Below are positions 1 through 8,509 of a stretch of 64,000 nt of DNA, piece by piece. The position numbers were made by a program, and so were the translations under genes. Source of the DNA: CAG-877 sp963645945 (GTDB taxonomy: Bacteria; Bacillota_I; Bacilli_A; RF39; UBA660); the NCBI GenBank assembly GCA_963645945.1, contig CAVIUA010000040.1, positions 50,672 to 114,671 of the forward strand, given 5' to 3'. Position 1 is the stretch's first letter, and each line of letters starts with the position of its first letter. The notes beneath the pieces were generated by a model that saw nothing but the letters and a program-made list of their open reading frames with translations, had not been told where the DNA came from and made no database searches.

Positions 1-68
1 TAGTTAATGATACAACTAAGGGATATGGTATATTTATTACAACGATGTTAGAAGAAGGCGATAAATAA
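1..68 (+). CDS. 3' end of an unidentified protein (partial)
   Basis: An open frame enters from the left edge (codons begin at position 3) and ends at a TAA at 66-68, immediately followed by a good terminator. About 21 residues are visible, ending MLEEGDK. This is too little to name a family. It probably belongs to a gene transcribed in the same direction as spoIIGA-sigE, but the two terminators that follow separate it from them. Confidence 0.45.
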   Translation, partial: VNDTTKGYGIFITTMLEEGDK

Positions 69-88
69 GAGACTTTAAGTCTCTTTTC
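66..88 (+). terminator. Rho-independent terminator
   Basis: The stem AAGAGACT (67-74) pairs with AGTCTCTT (78-85) around a 3-base loop and is followed by a short T run. It overlaps the stop codon of the partial gene at the left edge. Confidence 0.7.
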
Positions 89-103
89 TAATTTTACTTA
101 AAA

Positions 104-151
104 AAGGTAGATTAAATTAAGATATTTTAGCTTAATTTAGTCTTTTTTTTG
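104..151 (+). terminator. Second Rho-independent terminator or attenuator
   Basis: A 12-bp stem, 110-121 with 131-142, is followed by a run of eight T. Coming right after another terminator, it could be a back-up terminator or the end of a very short transcript. It lies just upstream of the small membrane protein gene. An extended -10-like TGCTACAAT follows near 163-171. Confidence 0.55.
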
Positions 152-193
152 ATGGGAAATTATGCTACAATTTTATTGTAAGGTGGTATAAAG

Positions 194-508
194 ATGTATA
201 TAGATTTAATAGTTTTAATTATTTTAATTTTAGTTGTAGTTATGTTTTTTAAAAGATTTTCATCTTTTGTTTTCTTTATGGCTATAATTGATATATTACT
301 TAGAATTTTAACTTTTATAAAAAATAATATTGGTTTACCTGATGTATCAGCTTTAATAGGTAAATATGTTCCAGAAAGTATATTTGATATTATTAATAAA
401 TATTCATCTGGTACAATTAATTTGATACTTAAATGGGCATTTGTAATTATTATGATTATTTTCTTATCATATATTATTAAAATATTTATGAAAAAGAAAA
501 AGATATAG
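194..508 (+). CDS. Small hydrophobic membrane protein, unknown function
   Basis: A 104-residue protein with an AAGGTGGT ribosome binding site 6 bases before the ATG. Residues 3-18 form a hydrophobic N-terminal segment, 22-40 a second hydrophobic stretch, and 78-97 a clear transmembrane helix, ending in a basic MKKKKKI tail. The middle (residues 45-75) is soluble-looking. No enzyme motif is visible and I do not recognise the family. It is flanked by terminators on both sides, so it is probably monocistronic. Its position just before spoIIGA-sigE could suggest an envelope or sporulation role, but that is only context. Confidence 0.75.
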   Translation: MYIDLIVLIILILVVVMFFKRFSSFVFFMAIIDILLRILTFIKNNIGLPDVSALIGKYVPESIFDIINKYSSGTINLILKWAFVIIMIIFLSYIIKIFMKKKKI

Positions 509-516
509 TTAATACT

Positions 517-544
517 AAAAACGACAGATAAGTCGTTTTTTTAT
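517..544 (+). terminator. Rho-independent terminator
   Basis: The stem AAAACGAC (about 517-525) pairs with GTCGTTTT (532-540), followed by T-rich sequence, directly after the small membrane protein gene. Confidence 0.8.
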
Positions 545-569
545 TTGTATAGTTATATTGGTGATATAA

Positions 570-1340
570 ATGAAAGTTTATTTAGACTTAGTATTTTTAC
601 TAAATTTCTTTTTTGATTTTTTATTATTATATGGAACTAGTAAGGTATTGAAGGAAAGGATTTTTATTAAGAAACTTATTTTAGGTAGTATAGTTGCTTC
701 TTTATCGATATTTTTATTATTTATTAAACTTAACTCAGTAGAATTATTTTGTATTAAGGTTTTGATAAGTATTTTTATTATTCTTGTTACCTTTGGAAAA
801 AGTAATTTTATAAAAAACATTAGTTATTTTTATTTACTTAGTGTTATTTTAGGAGGGTGTTTATATTTACTTAATGTTAGTTTTACTTATAAGAATCAAG
901 GTATTTTATTTATAAATAATGGATTATCTATTAATTTTGTTTTATTTTTAATAGTTAGTCCAATTATTATATTTTGTTATGTTAGGGAACATATTTTATA
1001 TAAGAATACGTATGGTAATATGTATGAAGTGTTGATTTGTATTGGTAAAAGAAAATATAAATTAACGGGAATGATAGATACTGGTAATCAATTAAAAGAT
1101 CCTTATAAAAACAGGAGTGTTATTTTAATAAATAATAATATTGATATTTCTTCTGATAAGGTTTTATATGTACCTTATAAGGCACTTAATACGACTGGTG
1201 TTATTAAGTGTTATAAATTGGATGAAGTTGTTATTGATAAGAAAAAGTTTAAGAATTGTTTATTGGGTATTAGTAAGGATAGATTTAGTTTAAATAATGT
1301 TGACTGTATATTACCAAATATATTTAAGGAGGATTTGTAA
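570..1340 (+). CDS. spoIIGA: SpoIIGA, sporulation sigma-E processing aspartic protease
   Basis: Membrane-embedded aspartic protease that cleaves the pro-sequence of sigma-E in the mother cell at the sporulation septum. The first ~140 residues form about five hydrophobic helices, starting with the family-typical MKVYLDLVFLLNFFFD. The C-terminal protease half carries GMIDTGNQL at 167-175, with the catalytic Asp at residue 170. At 256 residues it is shorter than the Bacillus subtilis protein (about 309). A GGTGAT ribosome binding site precedes the ATG. The stop codon overlaps the sigE start (TAATG), so the two are translationally coupled, as expected for this pair. Confidence 0.93.
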   Translation: MKVYLDLVFLLNFFFDFLLLYGTSKVLKERIFIKKLILGSIVASLSIFLLFIKLNSVELFCIKVLISIFIILVTFGKSNFIKNISYFYLLSVILGGCLYLLNVSFTYKNQGILFINNGLSINFVLFLIVSPIIIFCYVREHILYKNTYGNMYEVLICIGKRKYKLTGMIDTGNQLKDPYKNRSVILINNNIDISSDKVLYVPYKALNTTGVIKCYKLDEVVIDKKKFKNCLLGISKDRFSLNNVDCILPNIFKEDL

Positions 1341-2029
1341 TGTTTGTTATTAATTTATTTAAAAAGATATTTTATAAGGTTACTAGTATTTTTTATGTAG
1401 GAGCAACTGATATGCTTCCAGAACCTTTATCTAAGGAGATGGAAGATTATTATGTTAATTTAAAGGATGATGGTGATTTAAAAGCTAAGGATATTTTAAT
1501 TGAACATAATTTAAGATTAGTTGTTTTTCTAGCTAAAAAGTATGAAAATACTGGTGTTGATTTAGAGGATTTAGTTAGTATTGGTACTATTGGATTAATT
1601 AAGGGTATTAATACTTTTAGTAAGAATAAGAATATAAAACTGGCTACTTATGCATCAAGATGTATTGATAATGAAATACTTATGTATCTTCGTAAGAATA
1701 AAAGAATTAAATCTGAAGTTAGTATTGATGCATCACTATCTTTTGATGGTGATGGAAATGAGTTGCATTTAGAAGATGTTTTAGGAACTGATCCAGATAT
1801 AGTTACAAAAGGAATAGAGGAGGAGACGGAACGTAATTTAATGATTAATGAAGTTATGAGACTTAGACCAAGGGATAGAGATATTATGATATTACGTTAT
1901 GGATTACTTGGTCATGATGAGTTGACACAAAAAGAAGTTGCTGAAAAGTTAGGTATATCACAGTCTTATATTTCTAGAATTGAAAAAAAGATTATTAAGA
2001 GACTCAAAATGCTTGTTAATTATAATTAG
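1340..2029 (+). CDS. sigE: Pro-sigma-E, mother-cell RNA polymerase sigma factor
   Basis: A 229-residue sigma-70 family factor for early mother-cell gene expression in sporulation. Residues 1-27 form a hydrophobic/basic pro-sequence (MFVINLFKKIFYKV...), expected to hold the factor at the membrane until SpoIIGA cleaves it. Region 2 is very well conserved (NLRLVVFLAKKYENTG, DLVSIGTIGLIKG, LATYASRCIDNEILMYLR). Region 4 has a clear helix-turn-helix (TQKEVAEKLGISQSYISRIEKK). The start overlaps the spoIIGA stop, with AAGGAGG inside the spoIIGA end. It is nearer SigE than SigK by its partner gene. sigG, which often follows, is absent; tdk comes next. Confidence 0.95.
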   Translation: MFVINLFKKIFYKVTSIFYVGATDMLPEPLSKEMEDYYVNLKDDGDLKAKDILIEHNLRLVVFLAKKYENTGVDLEDLVSIGTIGLIKGINTFSKNKNIKLATYASRCIDNEILMYLRKNKRIKSEVSIDASLSFDGDGNELHLEDVLGTDPDIVTKGIEEETERNLMINEVMRLRPRDRDIMILRYGLLGHDELTQKEVAEKLGISQSYISRIEKKIIKRLKMLVNYN

Positions 2030-2068
2030 GTTAGTTATAATGTAATTAGAATGGAAGTGCATTATTTT

Positions 2069-2683
2069 ATGGCTAAATTATTTTTTAGATATGGAGCAAT
2101 GAATTCTGGTAAGACAACAATATTATTGCAGACAGCATATAATTATGAAGAAAGAGGTATGAAAGTATTGATATTTAAACCTTCTATTGATTCTAAGGGA
2201 GAAGAATATATTGTTTCTAGAATTGGATTAAAAAGAAAAGTTGATTATTTAATACAAAAAGATGACAATATATTTAAGTACGTTGTTGAACATGATGATA
2301 AAGTTAAATGTATCTTGGTAGATGAAGCTCAGTTTTTAGAAAGAAATCAAGTTGATGAATTGATGCAAGTTGTTGTTAGACTTAATATACCAGTTATTTG
2401 TTATGGACTTAGAACAGATTTTAGGACAAATGGTTTTCCGGGAGCGACTAGATTACTTGAAATTGCTCATACGATAGAGGAAATGAAAACTATTTGTTCG
2501 TGTGGCAGAAAAGCTATGTTTAATGGAAGAAAAATTAATGGTAAGTTTATATTTGATGGTGAACAAGTTGCGATAGATGGTAAAGATAAAATTACTTATG
2601 AATCTTTATGTCCTAATTGTTATTATGATAAACTTATGAAATATAATAAATTAAAGGAACAGTTAAAAGAAAAGGACGTTTAG
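2069..2683 (+). CDS. tdk: Thymidine kinase (type II)
   Basis: Salvage enzyme phosphorylating thymidine to dTMP with ATP. I choose the ATG at 2069 (MAKLFFRYGAMNSGKT) rather than the in-frame ATG at 2051, because this is where the family begins and GGAAGTG lies about 10 bases upstream. The P-loop GAMNSGKT is at residues 9-16, the DEAQF Walker B motif at 85-89, and four Zn-binding cysteines at C143, C145, C181 and C184. The resulting 204 residues match the usual bacterial length. It ends in a terminator shared with the convergent gene. Confidence 0.95.
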   Translation: MAKLFFRYGAMNSGKTTILLQTAYNYEERGMKVLIFKPSIDSKGEEYIVSRIGLKRKVDYLIQKDDNIFKYVVEHDDKVKCILVDEAQFLERNQVDELMQVVVRLNIPVICYGLRTDFRTNGFPGATRLLEIAHTIEEMKTICSCGRKAMFNGRKINGKFIFDGEQVAIDGKDKITYESLCPNCYYDKLMKYNKLKEQLKEKDV

Positions 2684-2698
2684 TTTAAACGTCTTTTT
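2671..2698. terminator. Bidirectional terminator between tdk and the IMPACT-family gene
   Basis: AAAGGACGTTTA (2671-2682) pairs with TAAACGTCTTT (2686-2696). T-rich flanks lie on both strands. It overlaps the last codons of tdk and of the minus-strand gene. Confidence 0.85.
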
Positions 2699-3263
2699 CA
2701 ATGTATGTTTCTTTAACTTTTTCTATGTTATAGATATTTAATTTATCAAGAAAAGTTATTGGTACTTTTATAATATAGGTTATTTGTTCCTGATAAGACT
2801 TTGATATTATTTCATAGTCTTTTAATAAATAATCTAAGTTTTTTTGCATATCATAATTAATGATAATTTTTACTTCTAGACCTTTTTCTAATTCGACTAT
2901 TTTAGATTTTTTTATTGTTTCTGTTAATGATTTAGTATAAGCTCTAACTAGTCCTCCAGCACCTAGTTTTATACCACCAAAGTATCTAACTGTGATGGCT
3001 ATAATATTATTAAGATTATTTTTTAATAAAACATTTAACATGGGAATACCTGCTGTACCGGCTGGTTCGCCGTCATCACTTGATTTATTAATATTTTCAG
3101 TTACATAGGCGTAACAATAATGTGTGGCATCTGGATAAGTAAATTTTACTTTTTGAAGAATATCTTTTATTTCTTCTTCAGAATTTATTTTTATTAAAAG
3201 GGTAATAAACCTGGAATTTTTAATTACTATTTCATTTGTTTTATTTTCTTTTATTGTTTTCAT
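2685..3263 (-). CDS. IMPACT/YigZ family protein (UPF0029)
   Basis: A 192-residue protein of the YigZ/YvyE family. The family signature is clear: DDGEPAGTAGIPML around residues 63-76, followed by NIIAITVRYFGGIKLGAGGLVRAY. The first ~130 residues are the IMPACT N-terminal domain and the rest is the ferredoxin-like second domain, so it is full length. The family resembles the eukaryotic translation regulator IMPACT, and the bacterial role (nucleic-acid or ribosome associated) is not settled. It converges on tdk and has its own upstream region facing the AI-2E permease gene. Confidence 0.9.
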   Translation of the reverse strand: MKTIKENKTNEIVIKNSRFITLLIKINSEEEIKDILQKVKFTYPDATHYCYAYVTENINKSSDDGEPAGTAGIPMLNVLLKNNLNNIIAITVRYFGGIKLGAGGLVRAYTKSLTETIKKSKIVELEKGLEVKIIINYDMQKNLDYLLKDYEIISKSYQEQITYIIKVPITFLDKLNIYNIEKVKETYIEKDV

Positions 3264-3345
3264 GAAATCACCTGTAAATATTATAATGGATTTTATAGTT
3301 TATTGCTAGAAAATATGTTATAATTTAGATAGGAGGAGGACTTTT

Positions 3346-4497
3346 ATGTTTAGAAAGAAAGATGAAAAAATAGATATTTCTAGTTTAAATGAAATACTTT
3401 CTTTTGGAAGAAAGCTTATTAAGATATTATATGTTGCAATGATGGTAGGAGCAATTTTATTAGGAATATATTTATTAAAAGAATTAAAAATATTGGTATT
3501 TCTTAAAGATTTACTTATTGTTATATCACCGGTATTCATTGGCTTACTTATTGCTTGGTTATGTGATCCTGTAGTTAAGTTTTTACAGAGTAAGAAGATA
3601 CCGAGATTTGCTGGATGTATTATTGTTTACTTGTTTTTAATAGGTATTATATTTATGTTTCTATATTTATTTTTACCTACATTTGTTAGACAAATAGGTG
3701 ATTTTGCGGTGACTATTCCAGATATTTTAGCTGATTTAAAAATATTTGGAAATAAATTTTTTGGTACATTCGCTACTGATGGTATTGATGTTAAAGCTAT
3801 ACAAACACAAGTATATACAACGATTGAAAATTTTGCTTTAGGATTAACTACTAATTTACCTAATACTATTATTAATATTACTAAGTCAATTATATCTTCG
3901 TCAGTTAATTTTGTATTAGGATTAATGATTGGTTTTTATATGTTGTTTGATTTTGATAAGATTAATAGTACAGTTCTTAGTCATATGCCATTTAAATGGA
4001 AAGACAATTATGTTGAATTAACAACTAGGATTAATTCATCTTTAAGAAAATATGTTCAGGGAGTATTCTTAGTAATGTTTTTAGTGTTTATTACACAAAG
4101 CATTGGTTTAACTTTGGCAGGACTTGAAGCACCTTTATTATTTGCTACATTTTGTGCGGTAACTGATATTATTCCTTATTTTGGTCCATATATTGGTGCA
4201 ATACCAGCTGTATTAGTTGGATTTACTATTTCTCCTAGTGTTGGAATTTTCTGTATTATTTCAATTGTTGTCGTTCAGGCTTTAGAAAATAACTTTTATC
4301 AGCCTTTGATCATGGGTCATACAATGCAACTACATCCAGTAATTATTATTATTAGTCTATTGATTTTCCAACATTTTTTTGGTATCATAGGAATGGTAGT
4401 AGCAACTCCGGTTGTTTCTTGCCTAAAAGTCATTTTTATGTTTGTTGATGAGAAAATTCATTTTATGAATTCATTTAATAAAAAAGAAATAGAATAG
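3346..4497 (+). CDS. AI-2E family transporter (permease)
   Basis: A 383-residue polytopic membrane protein of the AI-2E/UPF0118 family with about eight hydrophobic segments. Recognisable family features are the pair of N-terminal helices, a soluble amphipathic stretch at about 105-170, and the C-terminal half with PYFGPYIGAIPA and a hydrophobic hairpin at about 260-360. A strong AGGAGGAGG site precedes the ATG. Family members export autoinducer-2 or other small solutes, or act as Na+/H+ antiporters; substrate cannot be read here. A gene of this family commonly sits just before alaS in Bacilli, which agrees with this layout. Confidence 0.88.
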   Translation: MFRKKDEKIDISSLNEILSFGRKLIKILYVAMMVGAILLGIYLLKELKILVFLKDLLIVISPVFIGLLIAWLCDPVVKFLQSKKIPRFAGCIIVYLFLIGIIFMFLYLFLPTFVRQIGDFAVTIPDILADLKIFGNKFFGTFATDGIDVKAIQTQVYTTIENFALGLTTNLPNTIINITKSIISSSVNFVLGLMIGFYMLFDFDKINSTVLSHMPFKWKDNYVELTTRINSSLRKYVQGVFLVMFLVFITQSIGLTLAGLEAPLLFATFCAVTDIIPYFGPYIGAIPAVLVGFTISPSVGIFCIISIVVVQALENNFYQPLIMGHTMQLHPVIIIISLLIFQHFFGIIGMVVATPVVSCLKVIFMFVDEKIHFMNSFNKKEIE

Positions 4498-4501
4498 GAA
4501 A

Positions 4502-4690
4502 CGTTGATTAAAGATAAGTACTTAAATTTACCCTTAGAGAGCTAAAATTATTTATTAACTGGTGAAATTTAGCATTAATTTAAGGAAGCTACTTTAGGAG
4601 TTTTCTCGGGAGAACCGTTATTTAAAATTAAGACCATAGAAGATAGGATGGTACCGGGCTATTGTCCTCCTATTTACTGGTCTTTTGTTT
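4502..4690 (+). promoter_or_regulatory. T-box riboswitch, alanine specificity
   Basis: A tRNA-sensing leader ahead of the kinase-kinase-alaS-holA operon. The T-box core AGGATGGTACCGGG is at 4645-4658; its TGGT (4649-4652) would pair with an ACCA tRNA end. The competing terminator is AAGACCA (4629-4635) with TGGTCTT (4678-4684) plus a longer inner stem, then T-rich sequence. Stem I starts with GATAAGTACTTAAAT. The specifier-loop context GGAAGCTACT puts GCT (Ala) at 4588-4590, which agrees with alaS downstream. When uncharged tRNA-Ala accumulates, readthrough of the operon is expected. Confidence 0.88.
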
Positions 4691-4709
4691 GTTTTTAGGA
4701 GGATAATTT

Positions 4710-5246
4710 ATGAAGATATTTGTCATTGGGGGTAAAGCTAGAACTGGTAAAAATACGCTTGGTAATTATTTAATGGAAGAGGCTAAGATATATGGATATA
4801 AGCCTTGTGTTATGCATCTTACAGAACCATTATATAGTTATGCGAGAAACTATTTTGACTGGAGTGAAAATACAGGAGAAAAGCCTAGAGAGTTTTTACA
4901 AAAAATGGGTATTGAAATTATTAAAGAAAAATTACATAAAAATTACTTTTTAATAGATCGTACTTGTGAAGATATTGAAATTCTTTCTAATTTCTTTGAT
5001 GTTTTTATAATTACGGATGCTAGACTTATAATGGAATTTAGTGAATTAAAAAAGCGTTTTGATGATGTAGTTACTATAAAATTAGAAAGAGAAGATTATG
5101 ATGATTTATTAGATGATGAGGAAAGAAAACATATTACTGAAACAGAAATAGATGATTATAATAACTTTGATTATATTATTAAAAATACTGGTATTGATGA
5201 TTTAAAAAAAGAAGCTAGAAATATTATTAAAAATGAGGAGATGTAA
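4710..5246 (+). CDS. P-loop kinase, deoxynucleotide/adenylate-kinase-like
   Basis: A 178-residue P-loop NTPase with the Walker A motif GGKARTGKNT at residues 7-16. RTGKN followed by an acceptor-binding region (HLTEPLYSYARNYFDW) resembles phage and bacterial deoxynucleoside monophosphate kinase-like proteins. FIITDARL around residue 95 fits a strand ending in a catalytic acid, and RKH near 140 could form a lid. It is the first gene under the alanine T-box, with an AGGAGG site, and lies 3 bp from the next kinase gene. Substrate is unknown. Confidence 0.6.
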   Translation: MKIFVIGGKARTGKNTLGNYLMEEAKIYGYKPCVMHLTEPLYSYARNYFDWSENTGEKPREFLQKMGIEIIKEKLHKNYFLIDRTCEDIEILSNFFDVFIITDARLIMEFSELKKRFDDVVTIKLEREDYDDLLDDEERKHITETEIDDYNNFDYIIKNTGIDDLKKEARNIIKNEEM

Positions 5247-5249
5247 ATT

Positions 5250-5801
5250 ATGAATAAGTTAATTGCAGTCGTTGGAATGGCTGGCTCTGGTAAGAGTATT
5301 GCGACTGATTACTTAGAGAAAAAAGGTTGGACTAAGATTTACTTTGGTGGTGTTATTTATGAAAATATGCGTAAAGAAGGTATTGAAATAACACCTGAAT
5401 CTCAAAAGGAATATAGAGAAAATATTCGTAAAAAATATGGTATGGGTGCGGTTGCTTACCTTTTAAAAGATAAAATTGAAGAAGCCTATAAAGCTGGAGA
5501 TACTGTACTTGATGGTTTATATTCTTGGGATGAATATGTAATTTTAAAAGAAAAATTTAAAGATAAATTAAAATTAGTATGTGTTTGTTGCGATAAAAGT
5601 ATTAGATATGAACGCATTGGTAAGAGAATTGATAGACCATTTAATTTAGATGAAATTCAAGTTAGAGACTTGTCTGAAATTGAGAACTTAGCAAAGGGAG
5701 GACCTATTGCTTTTGCAGATTATTATATATTTAATAATGGTAATATTGAAGAATATGAAAAAAGACTTTTAGAAATACTTTCAGATATAGATGAACATTA
5801 A
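5250..5801 (+). CDS. P-loop kinase resembling dephospho-CoA kinase/UPF0200 proteins
   Basis: A 183-residue protein with an N-terminal Walker A motif GMAGSGKS (residues 9-16) and a nucleotide-kinase-like layout: YFGGVIYENMRKEG acceptor region, VLDGLYSWDEYVIL with a Walker B-like Asp near residue 87, and RIGKRIDRPF as a lid-like Arg cluster. The pattern is closest to the archaeal-type UPF0200/dephospho-CoA-kinase-like group rather than classical CoaE. It is in the T-box operon, between another P-loop kinase and alaS, with GAGGAG before the start. Function is inference. Confidence 0.6.
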   Translation: MNKLIAVVGMAGSGKSIATDYLEKKGWTKIYFGGVIYENMRKEGIEITPESQKEYRENIRKKYGMGAVAYLLKDKIEEAYKAGDTVLDGLYSWDEYVILKEKFKDKLKLVCVCCDKSIRYERIGKRIDRPFNLDEIQVRDLSEIENLAKGGPIAFADYYIFNNGNIEEYEKRLLEILSDIDEH

Positions 5802-5815
5802 GGAGGTAGAAGTTA

Positions 5816-8509
5816 ATGAAGTATATGAGTCATGATGATATAAGAAATACTTGGTATAAATTTTTTGAAGAAAAGGGACATAAGGTATTAGAAAGTGCTT
5901 CTTTGATACCTATTAATGATAATAGTCTTCTTTGGGTTAATGCCGGTGTAACACCATTAAAAAAATATTTTGATGGTTCTTTAGTACCTGAATGTAAGAG
6001 ACTTGTTAGTATTCAAAAATGTATTCGTACTAATGATATAGAAAATGTTGGTGTTACTAAAAGACATCAAACATTCTTTGAGATGATGGGTAATTTTTCA
6101 ATAGGAGATTATTTTAAGAATGAAGCAATTGAATATTCATTTGAACTATTAACTAGTCCTAAGTATTTTGATATAGATAAAAATCTTTTATATGTAACGA
6201 TTTATACTGAAGATAATGATGCTTATAATCGTTGGATAGAAGTTGGAATGGATCCTAGTCATATTGTAAGACTTGAAGAGAATTTCTGGGAAATTGGCGA
6301 AGGTCCTTGTGGCCCTGATTCAGAAATATTCTATGATCGTGGTGAAAAGTATGATAAAGATGGTACAGCATTAGAAAAATTCAAATTAGATGAAGAACAA
6401 GAAAGATATGTTGAAATTTGGAATAATGTATTTAGTCAATTTAATTCTAAAGATGGAGTAGCAAGAAAAGATTATAAAGAACTTCCACATAAGAATATAG
6501 ATACTGGTGCTGGGCTTGAAAGATGGTGTTGTATTTTTCAAAATGTAGATTCTACTTTTGATACAGATTTATTTAAACCTATTATGCAACATATTGAAGA
6601 ATTAACTGGTTCTATTTATACTGGTCAAAAGGAATATAAAATTATTGCTGATCATATAAGAGCAATTGTATTTGCTTTAGCTGATGGAGCTTCTTTTGAA
6701 AATACGGGTAGAGGTTATGTTTTAAGAAGACTTCTTCGTCGTAGTGTTAGATATGGAAAAAACTTATTTATTGAATGTCCTTTTATGTATAAACTTGTTT
6801 CAGATGTTGTATTTACTATGGAAAAAGCTTATCCTTATTTAGTTGAAAAAAGAGCTGTTATAGAGACTTTAGTTTTAGAAGAAGAAAAATTATTTTTAAA
6901 GACTTTGGAAGCAGGAGAAAGACGTTTAAAAGAACTTGTTAAAAATTCTAACGATGGATATATTTCTGGAGAAGATGCTTTTAAATTATATGATACCTAT
7001 GGTTTTCCTTATGAACTTACTTTAGAGTTCTTAAATGAACTTGGATATTCTTGTTCTAAAGAAGAATTTGATAAATATATGAATATTCAAAAAGAATTAG
7101 CTAGAAAAAATAGTAAAAATAAGACTTCTATGGCTAGTCAAAAGAAAGTTTTATTAGATTTTATTGATAAGAGTCAATTTGTTTATGGAATTTATCGTTT
7201 AAAGACTTCTGTTTTAGCAATTTTTTCTAAAGATGAAATTATTAATGCTGTTGATCATGACTGTTATATAGCTCTTGATAGGACTTGTTTTTATGCAGAA
7301 TCTGGTGGACAGGTTGCTGATACAGGAATGTTACTTGGTAAGAACTTTAAAGCGCGTGTACTTGATGTTTTTAAAGGACCTAATGGACAACATATTCATA
7401 AAGTTAAATTACTTGATGGTGTTATTAAAATAGGTGATAATTGTGAAGCTGTTATTGATAAAGACAGACGTAAGAAAATAGAAGCTAATCATTCTTCTGT
7501 TCATATTTTACAATATGCTTTACAACAAGTTGTATCTTCTAGCATTAAGCAAGCTGGTAGTTATGTAGATGATGAGAAATTTAGATTTGACTTTACTTAC
7601 TCTGGTAAGATTAGTGATGATAATATTTTAGAAGTTGAAGGTTTTGCGAGAAATGTTATTTCAAAGAACTTAATTGTTTCTACGGAGATTATGCCTCTTG
7701 ATAAAGCAAAACAACTAGGAGCAATGGCTTTATTTAGTGAGAAATATTCTGATATTGTTAGAGTAGTTAAGATTGGAAAATCTATTGAGTTATGTGGTGG
7801 TACTCATGTTTCTAATACTAAGGATATTGAACATTTTACACTTTATTCATGTGAATCTAAAGGAAGTAATACTTATAGAATTGAAGGAGCTACTGGTACA
7901 CGTAGTGAAATAGCTTTACTTACAGCTATTAAACCTTATAATGATGAAATTGTTAAGTTACTTGTTAAAGCTAGAAATATTTTAGATAAAGCTAATAATG
8001 AAGGTATAAAGTTAAAATTTGATGTTGATATTGATAATAATAAACCTACATCATATAAAGATATTATGTTTAATAAAAATGAACTTGGATATGTTCAACA
8101 AGAAGTTAAGGGTTTAGAAAAGCAATATTTTAATTTAAGAGAACAAAAGGACTTATCTAATTTAGATATTTATAAGGAACATATTAAGAATTATAATGGT
8201 ACTTTAGGTATTATTATGGAAGTTAGTAATAAAGATGTTAATTTACTTAAATCAATAGCTGATAGTTTAATTAGTGTTTTGGGTACTGGATTTGTATTTT
8301 TTGTTAATGTCAAGGATGATGGTAGCGTTAATTATTTAGCCCGTAGTAGTTGTTCTTTAAATGCCGGATTTGTTGTTAAAAGCGCATCTGTTGCTTCTAA
8401 TGGTAATGGTGGTGGTAGTCCTACTTTTGCTCAAGGTGGAGGAAAAGAAATTAGTAATCTTAAAAGTATTTTAAAAGATGTAGGAGCAGCTTTAAATGAG
8501 TGTAAATAA
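5816..8509 (+). CDS. alaS: Alanyl-tRNA synthetase
   Basis: Charges tRNA-Ala. At 897 residues it is full length. The class II catalytic domain is clear (LLWVNAGVTPLKKYFDG, FFEMMGNFSIGDYF, IDTGAGLERW). The editing domain has HSSVH (HxxxH) and CGGTH (CxxxH) Zn/editing motifs, and the C-Ala domain ends with GGGSPTFAQGGG. AGGAGGT at 5801-5807 supports the ATG at 5816; a second ATG lies three codons later. It is regulated by the upstream alanine T-box. Its end overlaps holA by 14 bases. Confidence 0.97.
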   Translation: MKYMSHDDIRNTWYKFFEEKGHKVLESASLIPINDNSLLWVNAGVTPLKKYFDGSLVPECKRLVSIQKCIRTNDIENVGVTKRHQTFFEMMGNFSIGDYFKNEAIEYSFELLTSPKYFDIDKNLLYVTIYTEDNDAYNRWIEVGMDPSHIVRLEENFWEIGEGPCGPDSEIFYDRGEKYDKDGTALEKFKLDEEQERYVEIWNNVFSQFNSKDGVARKDYKELPHKNIDTGAGLERWCCIFQNVDSTFDTDLFKPIMQHIEELTGSIYTGQKEYKIIADHIRAIVFALADGASFENTGRGYVLRRLLRRSVRYGKNLFIECPFMYKLVSDVVFTMEKAYPYLVEKRAVIETLVLEEEKLFLKTLEAGERRLKELVKNSNDGYISGEDAFKLYDTYGFPYELTLEFLNELGYSCSKEEFDKYMNIQKELARKNSKNKTSMASQKKVLLDFIDKSQFVYGIYRLKTSVLAIFSKDEIINAVDHDCYIALDRTCFYAESGGQVADTGMLLGKNFKARVLDVFKGPNGQHIHKVKLLDGVIKIGDNCEAVIDKDRRKKIEANHSSVHILQYALQQVVSSSIKQAGSYVDDEKFRFDFTYSGKISDDNILEVEGFARNVISKNLIVSTEIMPLDKAKQLGAMALFSEKYSDIVRVVKIGKSIELCGGTHVSNTKDIEHFTLYSCESKGSNTYRIEGATGTRSEIALLTAIKPYNDEIVKLLVKARNILDKANNEGIKLKFDVDIDNNKPTSYKDIMFNKNELGYVQQEVKGLEKQYFNLREQKDLSNLDIYKEHIKNYNGTLGIIMEVSNKDVNLLKSIADSLISVLGTGFVFFVNVKDDGSVNYLARSSCSLNAGFVVKSASVASNGNGGGSPTFAQGGGKEISNLKSILKDVGAALNECK

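Noticed and set aside
1340..2029. Sigma-K instead of sigma-E
   Set aside because: The pro-sequence and the overlap with spoIIGA identify SigE; SigK is normally separate from spoIIGA.
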